From contig CADBFN010000012.1 of the NCBI GenBank assembly GCA_902794035.1, forward strand, positions 1 to 47,134: a DNA stretch of 47,134 nt, written 5' to 3'. Shown here in pieces: positions 1-6,936 of the stretch. A program made the translations under genes and the position numbers. The notes beneath the pieces are model-generated. The model had not been told where the DNA came from and made no database searches. It worked only from the letters and a program-made list of their open reading frames with translations. How positions within the stretch are numbered: position 1 is the stretch's first letter; each line of letters opens with the position of its first letter. Source of the stretch: an uncultured bacterium. GTDB taxonomy: Bacteria > Cyanobacteriota > Vampirovibrionia > Gastranaerophilales > Gastranaerophilaceae.

Positions 1-450
1 CGAGCCGAGGCTGAAGCATATTTTGGCAGTGCCTTATGGCACGAAGCCAAAATGCGAAATGCCGTTTAAGGCGAGCAACCAAGAGGAAACCCGCCGACCT
101 GAACTCCGTTCGCTAATAAATTGTATATGCTCAAGTACAAGGCGGATAACTCGCTTATCGCTCAAACAAATCCGTCTTTGAAGCTCTTTCGCATAACATT
201 TATTGCTCACTGCGTAAAGGTCGTACATCTTGCAAGCGCGCGCCGTTGTCCTTAGCGCGAGTGAGCAGAGGCAGGAGCGATAGCGACAGTTGAGCAATTA
301 TGGCAGTAATGAATATTCTGCCTGATTGCGAACGGTGCCGTTTATTGCGAACGAGCAAGAGCGCTTAGAGATTTGTGTCCGAAAGGACAAAAACGTAAGT
401 ACTATTTGCACTTATATCTTATGAGCGGAGCAATGCCTTTTGGCATTGCT
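1..450. other. G+C-rich, hairpin-dense region, apparently non-coding
   Basis: Base composition is clearly richer in G+C than the flanking genes. The stretch contains several perfect inverted repeats: a nested hairpin at 21-52 (TTTTGGC pairs with GCCAAAA and encloses GTGCC/GGCAC), a small GNRA-type hairpin at 376-389 (TGTCC-GAAA-GGACA), and a 9-bp stem with TTTT loop at 429-450. The octamer TTGCGAAC occurs twice near 326 and 344. An 87-codon frame on the minus strand (34-297) is open, but its Cys/Arg/Ser-rich composition is unlike any gene here, so I do not call it. A repeat-family member or a structured RNA are both possible. Confidence 0.5.
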
Positions 451-475
451 ATAATTTAGCGTGTTTTTCTTTTCC

Positions 476-518
476 GCCGACTTTTCTTCTTGCATCGCAA
501 TCAAAAAGAAAAGTCGGC
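476..518. repeat. Perfect 13-bp inverted repeat
   Basis: Left arm 476-488 (GCCGACTTTTCTT) and right arm 506-518 (AAGAAAAGTCGGC) are exact reverse complements around a 17-nt loop. No clean T-tract follows on either strand, so it may be the boundary of the repeat-like region at the left edge rather than a terminator. Confidence 0.6.
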
Positions 519-582
519 TGCAAGAATAATATCACATACTCATAATATGTATTATGTAGTATATACAATTTCAATTGTTAAT

Positions 583-614
583 AAAAAGACCTGAACTGTT
601 GTTCAAGTCTTTTT
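583..614 (-). terminator. Rho-independent terminator of the 678-1072 gene pair
   Basis: AAAAAGAC (583-590) pairs with GTCTTTTT (607-614), and TGAAC (592-596) pairs with GTTCA (601-605) around a 4-nt loop. The A/T-rich base gives a U-tract in either direction. It lies downstream of the small minus-strand genes and has no plus-strand gene before it, so I assign it to the minus strand. Between it and the gene end at 678 nothing else is recognisable. Confidence 0.7.
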
Positions 615-677
615 AATACTTTCTAATAACCATTTTACCCTGAGAATATAATATTTTTTCCTAAAGAAGTCCTTTTT

Positions 678-839
678 TTAACCTAACAAATTTTCTAATA
701 ATTTTGCGTTTGAACGAGCTTTTCTTGTGCGATGTAAATACTTTTCAATAGATGCTTTGATAGTTTTTTCTTTGTTTGTTAATTCGTTATCAAGCAATTC
801 AATGTAAGAATTTACTGTTGTCATTTGATAATTTTTCAT
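678..839 (-). CDS. Small 53-residue protein sharing a C-terminal motif with its RHH neighbour
   Basis: I do not recognise the family. The frame begins MKNYQMTTVNSY and ends SNAKLLENLLG; an AGGGGA sequence lies just before the first ATG, which is why that start is preferred over Met6. The middle is Lys/Glu-rich and probably helical. The gene follows the ribbon-helix-helix gene at 884-1072 after 44 nt on the same strand, and the two proteins finish with almost the same motif (SNAxLLxxLLG). That suggests either a degenerate duplicate that lost the RHH domain or a partner using the same binding helix. A terminator at 583-614 closes the pair. It is too small to be a MazF/PemK-type toxin. Coding status is likely but rests on ribosome-binding site, context and motif only. 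Confidence 0.6.
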   Translation of the reverse strand: MKNYQMTTVNSYIELLDNELTNKEKTIKASIEKYLHRTRKARSNAKLLENLLG

Positions 840-883
840 TTCCCCTGTTTCCTAATTTTAATATATTTTCTATATTATCATAA

Positions 884-1072
884 TTATCCAAGAAGTGCAT
901 CAAGTAGTTCTGCGTTTGATACAGATTTGCTTGAATTTCTAACTTGATTTCTGTACATATATGTTCTTAATGCTTCTCTGATAAGTTCTGAACGTGTTCT
1001 GTTTTCATTGTTTGCAACTGAATCAATTTCATCTAAAAATCTTTCCGGCATTGATATAAGTACTCTGGCCAT
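884..1072 (-). CDS. Ribbon-helix-helix (CopG-type) DNA-binding protein
   Basis: This 62-residue protein has the RHH pattern: an N-terminal beta strand (ARVLISMPERFLDEID), a turn, and the helix RTRSELIREALRTYM. Such proteins dimerise through the strand and bind operator DNA, often as antitoxins or autoregulators. The C-terminal tail ends SNAELLDALLG, the part that in antitoxins usually binds the toxin. An AAAGGAG ribosome-binding site precedes the ATG. No recognisable toxin is adjacent; downstream is only the 53-residue protein with the same tail. The sequence CAGGGGAAAT occurs upstream of both genes (near 840 and 1105), which could reflect duplication or an operator. The RHH assignment is firm; the antitoxin role is inference. 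Confidence 0.8.
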   Translation of the reverse strand: MARVLISMPERFLDEIDSVANNENRTRSELIREALRTYMYRNQVRNSSKSVSNAELLDALLG

Positions 1073-1212
1073 TTTAATTCTCCTTTATTTTCCCTGATAA
1101 TTTCCCCTGACATTTATATAAAGTATTTCTTAAATAAAAAATTGCTAAATTTTATCTATAAAGTATATATTTTTGTAATATAACTTAACATAATCGCTAA
1201 AACAGCCTCGTA

Positions 1213-2256
1213 TCAATGCTTTACTATTGAGTAAATGTTTAGTATGTCAGGGGAGTATTTTAATGTTTTCTCATATATAAGCTCAAAACATTCATTTATT
1301 TGTTCTTTTGTATTGCCGTTAAAGCAAGTCATACCAGAGTTGTCGGATAAGATTTTTGGGGCGGTGAAATGATATAGCTTGTCAGCATATGGCAAAAAGC
1401 TGTTGTTAAGAATTCCTCCTGCTTCAACGAATACACTCATAATTCCCAGTTCATACAGCTTTTTTAGAATGAATTTTATATCAAGTTGATTGTTTATAAC
1501 CGGAGTTTGTATATATTTTATATTTGTTTTACCGATTTCAGGTTTCAATTCACAAAAAACATATATATTGCCGTTTTTATATATTTTTGAGTTTAAATTT
1601 GTTTTAAGATTTCTGTCGAGTATAATTTTATTTTTATGTTTCATTTCAGGATTGTCTGATATAACTGTAGAAGATGATGTAAGAATTGCATCATATTTTT
1701 TTCTTAACTGTCTGCCTTTTTTGCGTGCTTTTTCAGATGTTATCCATTTTGAGTCGCCATTGCTTGTTGCAATTTTCCCGTCAATTGTGGTTGCTGTTTT
1801 TATTGCAACAAACGGCATATTAGTTGTTTTGTTTTTTATGAAAAATTCATTTAATTTTTTACACTCATTTTCCAGGATTGGGCCGATTAATTTTATGCCG
1901 GCTTTTTTTAATATTTCCAGTCCTTTACCTGCTACTATGGGATTTGGATCTTTCATTCCAAATACAACTTCCTTTATCCCTTTTTCTATAATTATATCCG
2001 TGCAGGGCGGCGTTTTCCCAAAATGGCAGCATGGTTCTAAGTTTACGATAAGAGTATGTCCTTCATTTTTGTTAATTTTAAGCAGAGCATCTCTTTCTGC
2101 GTGAAATTCTCCATATTTTTTATGATAGCCTGTTGAAATTATTTCTCCTCTTTTATTAAGGACTACACACCCGACCATTGGGTTTGGGGAAGTTTTACCT
2201 TTTCCCTTTTGGGCAAGTTTCAGGCATATTTTCATTTCTTTTTCAAAGATTTTCAT
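1213..2256 (-). CDS. ribD: Riboflavin biosynthesis protein RibD (deaminase/reductase)
   Basis: Bifunctional enzyme of the riboflavin pathway: it deaminates the diaminohydroxy-pyrimidine ribosylamine phosphate and then reduces the ribose side chain with NADPH. The N-terminal cytidine-deaminase-like domain shows the zinc site HAE (residues 52-54) and PCCHFGKTPPC (75-85, ligands Cys76 and Cys85). The C-terminal reductase domain starts near residue 148 (VAIKTATTIDGKIA) and retains a VEAGG motif. At 347 residues the length is normal. No other rib gene is in the window. There is no Shine-Dalgarno before the ATG; instead TAAAAT ends 6 nt upstream, suggesting a leaderless mRNA. It diverges from the hydrolase gene at 2320. 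Confidence 0.95.
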   Translation of the reverse strand: MKIFEKEMKICLKLAQKGKGKTSPNPMVGCVVLNKRGEIISTGYHKKYGEFHAERDALLKINKNEGHTLIVNLEPCCHFGKTPPCTDIIIEKGIKEVVFGMKDPNPIVAGKGLEILKKAGIKLIGPILENECKKLNEFFIKNKTTNMPFVAIKTATTIDGKIATSNGDSKWITSEKARKKGRQLRKKYDAILTSSSTVISDNPEMKHKNKIILDRNLKTNLNSKIYKNGNIYVFCELKPEIGKTNIKYIQTPVINNQLDIKFILKKLYELGIMSVFVEAGGILNNSFLPYADKLYHFTAPKILSDNSGMTCFNGNTKEQINECFELIYEKTLKYSPDILNIYSIVKH

Positions 2257-2262
2257 ATTTGT

Positions 2263-2268
2263 ATTTTA
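2263..2268 (-). promoter_or_regulatory. Predicted -10 box for leaderless ribD
   Basis: On the minus strand TAAAAT is followed by exactly 6 nt (ACAAAT) and then the ribD ATG, with no purine-rich ribosome-binding site between. Transcription starting about 7 nt after the box would begin at the start codon. Confidence 0.5.
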
Positions 2269-2319
2269 CATAAAATCGTGTTAAATTTAAATAGTTATCG
2301 AGATATTGGAGGTTTAATA

Positions 2320-2988
2320 ATGGTAGATTTAAAATATATTCATCACAGTGCATTTATGATAAAGCATGAAGACAAGTCAATCCTGATTGATCCTTGGGTT
2401 GATAAAAATGAAAATTTTAATTGGCATGATGAACCTATTACTGATATACTATTGACTCATTGCCATGGAGATCATCTTGGAAATGCGGTAGAAATTGCGA
2501 AGGAAAAAGATGCTCAAATTACTGCAATTTTTGAAACTGCACAATATCTTTCAAAAGAGTTTAATGTTAATACACGCCCTGTTGGTTTAGGAGCCTGGAT
2601 AAATTATCCTTGGGGCAGAGCATTGTTTTATCCTGCTTTTCATTCAAATTCATTGCCTGATGGCAGTTATGCGGGTGTTGCAGCCAGTATCATTTTAGAT
2701 ATTGATGGTGTTCGTATTTTCCATGCAGGTGATACTTGTTTAACAGGAGAAATGAAGATTATTAAAGAATTGTATGCCCCTCAAATAGCATTATTACCGA
2801 TTGGAGGGAATTATACAATGGATGTTGAACATGCGGTTGTTGCTGCAAGGTGGCTTGGAGTTAAGACTGTTGTTCCTATGCACTATGGAACTTTCCCTGA
2901 AATCGAAGCTGATTTGGAAAGATTTGCAAAGTTAGTTGCTATTGGAAATACAAATTGTCAGATTCTTGATCCAAATACTGATGCATAA
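2320..2988 (+). CDS. UPF0173-type metal-dependent hydrolase (metallo-beta-lactamase fold)
   Basis: The 222-residue protein has the metallo-beta-lactamase fold metal site THCHGDHLGN (HxHxDH), a second metal motif FHAGDTCLTGEM, and a late histidine in VPMHYGTFPE. This is the layout of the UPF0173/YtkL family of cytosolic metal-dependent hydrolases, whose physiological substrate is not established. I chose the ATG at 2320 because TTGGAGGT (2307-2313) sits at a proper distance; an in-frame extension upstream overlaps ribD and looks non-coding. It diverges from ribD with 63 nt between the starts, so the two promoters overlap. Confidence 0.88.
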   Translation: MVDLKYIHHSAFMIKHEDKSILIDPWVDKNENFNWHDEPITDILLTHCHGDHLGNAVEIAKEKDAQITAIFETAQYLSKEFNVNTRPVGLGAWINYPWGRALFYPAFHSNSLPDGSYAGVAASIILDIDGVRIFHAGDTCLTGEMKIIKELYAPQIALLPIGGNYTMDVEHAVVAARWLGVKTVVPMHYGTFPEIEADLERFAKLVAIGNTNCQILDPNTDA

Positions 2989-3075
2989 TAATATAAGTAA
3001 CTCTTATTATATATTTAGAGCTGTATATATTTATGTTATTGTGTTATTTTCAAATATGATTATGTGAGGTTTTTT

Positions 3076-4041
3076 ATGAAAGTATTATTCGTAATAGACA
3101 GAATTGAGTTAAAATATTTTGAGTTTAATCAGCTGGTGACAAACTTTTGGCTGATAAAAAGTTTGATAGAACGAGGATGTGAAGTTTATATTTCAACAAT
3201 CGATATGTTGAAGTTAAAATCCGCAATTCCTTATGCGGATTGTTACAAGTCTTATATTCAGGATGAAAATATCTTTTATGATAAGGACTCCATTTCTGAA
3301 TGGAGCGTTAATGATTTTGACCTTGTAATGTTCAGACCTGATCCCCCTGTGGATTTAGATTATATAAATGCTACATATATTCTTGATTTTGTCGATACAA
3401 GCAAAACTTTTATTATGAATAATATTAGTGCAGTGCGTAATTTTAATGAAAAATTACACAGTGTAATGTTTAATGATTTAATGCCTGAAAATATTGTTAC
3501 ATCCTCATTTAATGATATTTTAGATTTTTTAAATCAAAACGAAGAAATAATACTAAAACCCCTAAATCAGTGTTTTGGCGGAGGGGTAATGTATTTGAAA
3601 AAAGATGATAAAAATACTGCGGTAATAATAAATCAGATGACTCAAAACGGTTCAAAAGCCGTTATGGTACAAAAGTATATTGACAAAGCGATTTATGGTG
3701 ATAAAAGAGTTCTGTTTTTAGGCGAAAATATTTTGCCTTATTGTGTTCAAAAAGTCCCGAGTAATAACGATTTTAAATTTTGTAATCACAGTGACGAAAA
3801 TATTAAAAAAGCCGTTTTATCAGATAGCGAAATTGAACGGTTTAAGCCTGTTGCTAGAAAATTAAATTCCATGGGTATATTTATGGCAGGTTTAGATGTG
3901 ATTGATGGTCAGATTATAGAAATCAATGTTACAAGTCCTTGTTATTTCATAAAAGAGATTAACGGTCATTTTGGCTGTCATGTCGAGGATGAAATAGTTA
4001 ATTTTATTTTATCAAAAGTTATGAATTATCTTTATGCTTAA
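3076..4041 (+). CDS. gshB: Glutathione synthetase-like ATP-grasp ligase
   Basis: The 321-residue protein matches GshB, which joins glycine to gamma-glutamylcysteine using ATP. Visible family signatures are FRPDPPVDLDYI near residue 90, the glycine-rich ATP-grasp loop KPLNQCFGGGV, YGDKRVLFLGENI, and the metal/ATP-binding end GLDVIDGQIIEINVTSP. The start at 3076 follows GTGAGG at good spacing. No gamma-glutamylcysteine ligase is nearby, so a related peptide-ligase substrate cannot be excluded. The gene stands alone on the plus strand; the hairpin after it serves the opposing gene. Confidence 0.85.
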   Translation: MKVLFVIDRIELKYFEFNQLVTNFWLIKSLIERGCEVYISTIDMLKLKSAIPYADCYKSYIQDENIFYDKDSISEWSVNDFDLVMFRPDPPVDLDYINATYILDFVDTSKTFIMNNISAVRNFNEKLHSVMFNDLMPENIVTSSFNDILDFLNQNEEIILKPLNQCFGGGVMYLKKDDKNTAVIINQMTQNGSKAVMVQKYIDKAIYGDKRVLFLGENILPYCVQKVPSNNDFKFCNHSDENIKKAVLSDSEIERFKPVARKLNSMGIFMAGLDVIDGQIIEINVTSPCYFIKEINGHFGCHVEDEIVNFILSKVMNYLYA

Positions 4042-4044
4042 TAA

Positions 4045-4073
4045 TAAAGAAAAACCGCTAAATTGTTTAGCGG
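4045..4073 (-). terminator. Terminator of the 4115-5776 gene
   Basis: CCGCTAAA (4055-4062) pairs perfectly with TTTAGCGG (4066-4073) around TTG. Read on the minus strand the stem is followed by a U-rich tract (the plus-strand A-run at 4045-4054). On the plus strand no T-run follows, so it serves the minus-strand gene. Confidence 0.8.
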
Positions 4074-4114
4074 CAAGGGGAAAATTTACGAAAATATATA
4101 TTGGGAATGAAAAT

Positions 4115-5776
4115 TTATGCGTTAAATATGTTGAAGGATTTTTCAACGTTTTTGGATATAACTTTTGATACGGATTCATACTCAGTTGTAAGAGCGGTAT
4201 GTTCAGATTCAAGTTTTGATAATTGCATATCAAATCTTTTATCTTCGCTTTCAATTTTGTCCATGTGATTTTGATATACCTGTTCGGCAATTGCCATTTT
4301 TGATTTATTTTCTTTTTCGACAATTGATTCATCATCATCAAGAGTGGTTTTAACAAAATTGTTATTTGTAATGTCATAGAATGCAATTGAAAGTTTGCCG
4401 TTTTTTAATAATGTAATTAACCAATTATCATTGCAATAAGCTAATTTTTCATTGTTAAGTGCGCTTGTATCTCCTGATGCGGTTTTATAACTCATTGTAT
4501 TGATATATTTTTCTTCAATCATTTGGTCAAATGTTGTAAAACCTTTGGTTATCATTTGTTGATAAATGTTTTTGTAATATTGAACTTTATCGGCATCATA
4601 AACCATTTCAGAACCTTTTGCATATTTTTCACTGACTGCCATTGCATAGTCATAAAGTTCTCTTTGTTCTGCTGTTGAACCTTCGTAAAATATTGGCTTA
4701 ACAACTATATCATCTTCATTAATAGCTACAGTTGTTTCTTTGTTATTAGTGATGGCTGTCGGGTTTTTTACATCTGTGCCGTAGTCCTGATCAACATAAA
4801 TTTTACCATTGGCATCAGGTGTAATTTGAGTTCTTGTATTGTCAAAATTAACTTTATAGAAAGTATAACCATTACCGGATTTTTCAACATCAATGTTTTC
4901 CAAGTAAACGTAGCCATCATTTTCCATTAAATTATAGTTACGATTTGTACCTGTTTTCAAAATGTCATTCGGCTTGTATTTCGCTATGTATTTTGTGTCG
5001 CCAAGTTCGTCTAAATATGATTCTACTTCTACTTCGTTATTTACATAGTAGTAGTATGAAGTACTGTCATCTTTAAGGCCGCGTTGCAGGTTTATTAAAT
5101 TCTTTCCACCATTTTTACCTTCAATATGGGCTGTTTCATATGTTGAATACAATATACTTGGGGCTTCCGCTATAGGTTTTCCGCTTTCATCTGTTGGTTT
5201 TGTTTCATTAAATCCAAATCCTAAAATATGTTTTTCCTGAATCCCGAGTGTTGCATCATAGTATATCCCATTTTCGACACCTCTGTTTATGGATGCAAAG
5301 TATTTATCCCATGCATCGTGAACATCTGCTTCGGTAATACTTGTTTCCGAAACCTGAGTAAGAATGCCTTCAGACGGGTTGCTGACATTTTTTAAGAATG
5401 TATTGAAATCAACATTTTGGTGTGAGGCATTTGCTCCTGTAGCTTTATAATTAGGATCAAATGCTCTTGCAATTTTGTCTGTAACAAGAATTTGTCCTTT
5501 GTTATCAGATACGATGTATTGTTTTCTTGCTGCAACAGAATTAAGTGCTGTAAGTTGATTGTATGTTACAGGCTCATAAGTTGCACTGTCTCCGTTATAT
5601 CCTGTTAAAACCTGATACTGAGTAGCCTGTAAAGCTTCTAAGTATCTGTCATTTGCTTCCTGTGAATCATCTGCAAGACGTTGTTTTGAGTAAGCAACAC
5701 TTTGCTGCTCGAATTCGTTATTTGAAATTCGTGCTGTCATAAATAATAATCTGCCTTGTGATGCTGCCATTCCCAT
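4115..5776 (-). CDS. Unknown protein with flagellin-like layout (helical ends, variable middle)
   Basis: No family is recognised with certainty. The 553-residue protein begins MGMAASQGRLLFMTARISNN and continues with a Gln/Glu/Ala-rich, probably coiled-coil segment to about residue 60. A long Thr/Asn/Tyr/Gly-rich middle resembles an extracellular beta-rich region. It ends in a second long helical segment (from EKENKSKMAIAEQ through LESEHTALTTEYESVSKVI to SFNIFNA). Conserved helical termini around a variable core are typical of flagellin, hook and related secreted filament proteins. There is no Sec signal. I start it at 5776: AAAGGA lies about 13 nt upstream, and an in-frame extension to 5881 has no ribosome-binding site. 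It diverges from the membrane-interacting protein at 5957. Confidence 0.75.
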   Translation of the reverse strand: MGMAASQGRLLFMTARISNNEFEQQSVAYSKQRLADDSQEANDRYLEALQATQYQVLTGYNGDSATYEPVTYNQLTALNSVAARKQYIVSDNKGQILVTDKIARAFDPNYKATGANASHQNVDFNTFLKNVSNPSEGILTQVSETSITEADVHDAWDKYFASINRGVENGIYYDATLGIQEKHILGFGFNETKPTDESGKPIAEAPSILYSTYETAHIEGKNGGKNLINLQRGLKDDSTSYYYYVNNEVEVESYLDELGDTKYIAKYKPNDILKTGTNRNYNLMENDGYVYLENIDVEKSGNGYTFYKVNFDNTRTQITPDANGKIYVDQDYGTDVKNPTAITNNKETTVAINEDDIVVKPIFYEGSTAEQRELYDYAMAVSEKYAKGSEMVYDADKVQYYKNIYQQMITKGFTTFDQMIEEKYINTMSYKTASGDTSALNNEKLAYCNDNWLITLLKNGKLSIAFYDITNNNFVKTTLDDDESIVEKENKSKMAIAEQVYQNHMDKIESEDKRFDMQLSKLESEHTALTTEYESVSKVISKNVEKSFNIFNA

Positions 5777-5956
5777 AGTTGAGAATAATTCCTTTCTTGC
5801 ATATTTTCGTACAATTATTATGTCGGCATTTATTTGTGCATTCTTTAATGTTTTTTTTATTTTGTTAATATTTTGTAACATTAGGGCAATTATTGTATAA
5901 AATTTTTTTTTATAAAGATGTAAGGTTAGTTAAATAATTTTTAAGGTAGGAAATTT

Positions 5957-6799
5957 ATGGTCAGTATTTCAGCTATTTCATCAGGTCTTAGTACTGTTTG
6001 GAAGTATGGTAAAAGAGCATTAGAAGTTGCTCCTGAATTGGCATTTGGTACTGCAAGCGAAGCTGCAGGAAAAGCTATGAAGGCTACAAAAGGTTCTGTT
6101 TTTACTAAAGCAGAAGCCGGCTGGAGAGCATTAGAAAAAGCCGGCTCAGGTAGTTTCTTTAAAAATTTTCTTGGGAATGCAAAAAATTTCTTCCCGGATG
6201 TAATAAAAGCATTTAAATCAGGGTCAGCCGCTGCAGGCGTCAAAGGTGGACTCAAGGGAGTACTTAAATCTTTAGGTTCAAAAATGCCATTTATAATGTC
6301 AGCTTCATGGATGTTAATGGAAATTCCAAACGTATGGACTGCAACAAAAGAAAAAGGCATATTCCAAGGTGTTAAAGAAGTCCTGAAATTTGGCGCAAGA
6401 ATGACAACTGCAGGTTTAGGTTCCGCGATAGGTGCAGCTTTACCTATTCCGGGCGGCAGTTTAATAGGTTGGATGGCAGGTGAATGGATTGCATCAAGAA
6501 TTGTCGGTAAGTCTTATAAAGAGCAAAAAGCTGAACAGGAAGAACTTATTGCGCAATTAACCGGTCAGGATCCAAATGCTGTTGCTCAGCAAGGACAACA
6601 AGCTCAGCCTCAGGCTCCTAATCCGTATTGGCTGAATGGTTCTCAAGCTCAGCCTGTAACTCAAACACAATATGTTCCTCAAAATACGGCATATAACGGA
6701 ATGGCTAATCCGTTTGATTATAATCAATACAAGCTTCAAAGCATGCCTTATGCAAACGATATTATGATGCAAAAAATGCCATTCAATCAAGTAGTTTAA
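5957..6799 (+). CDS. Unknown protein with glycine-zipper membrane segment and Gln/Pro-rich tail
   Basis: Not a family I recognise. The 280-residue protein has a small-residue-rich N-terminal half (many Ala, Gly, Ser, Lys), a hydrophobic stretch around MPFIMSASWMLMEIP, then a glycine-zipper-like segment (AGLGSAIGAALPIPGGSLIG) that could insert in or cross a membrane. From about residue 195 the tail is Gln/Pro/Asn-rich, low-complexity and probably disordered. A good ribosome-binding site (AAGGTAGG) precedes the ATG. It diverges from the flagellin-like gene and ends at a strong terminator, so it is a single-gene unit. A secreted or envelope role is inference; no Sec signal is visible. Confidence 0.75.
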   Translation: MVSISAISSGLSTVWKYGKRALEVAPELAFGTASEAAGKAMKATKGSVFTKAEAGWRALEKAGSGSFFKNFLGNAKNFFPDVIKAFKSGSAAAGVKGGLKGVLKSLGSKMPFIMSASWMLMEIPNVWTATKEKGIFQGVKEVLKFGARMTTAGLGSAIGAALPIPGGSLIGWMAGEWIASRIVGKSYKEQKAEQEELIAQLTGQDPNAVAQQGQQAQPQAPNPYWLNGSQAQPVTQTQYVPQNTAYNGMANPFDYNQYKLQSMPYANDIMMQKMPFNQVV

Positions 6800-6848
6800 C
6801 AGATTTTAATAACCCTATAATATAAATACCTAACCCTAATTAACCTTG

Positions 6849-6886
6849 AAGGTGCTGTCTGAATTTTATCAGGCAGTACCTTTTTT
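6849..6886 (+). terminator. Strong rho-independent terminator after 5957-6799
   Basis: A 14-bp stem (6849-6862 with 6869-6882, two G-T wobbles) closes a 6-nt loop and is followed by a run of T to 6886. Confidence 0.9.
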
Positions 6887-6936
6887 GTAGCAAAAATATT
6901 TTTTTTGATTCTTATATTGTTATCATAAGGTGTAAG

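Noticed and set aside
34-297. 87-codon frame on the minus strand in the left G+C-rich region
   Set aside because: Cys/Arg/Ser-rich composition, no good ribosome-binding site and a background of hairpins make a repeat-derived open frame more likely than a gene.
884-1072. Complete toxin-antitoxin module
   Set aside because: The RHH protein could be an antitoxin, but no protein of toxin size or motif is adjacent.
1490-2104. Long plus-strand frame opposite ribD
   Set aside because: It is the antisense of clear RibD motifs; its hydrophobic Phe/Ile-rich peptide is what AT-rich antisense yields.
5776-5881. Longer N-terminus for the flagellin-like protein
   Set aside because: The extension has no ribosome-binding site and a Lys/Ile/Asn composition typical of AT-rich spacer; MGMAAS has AAAGGA upstream.
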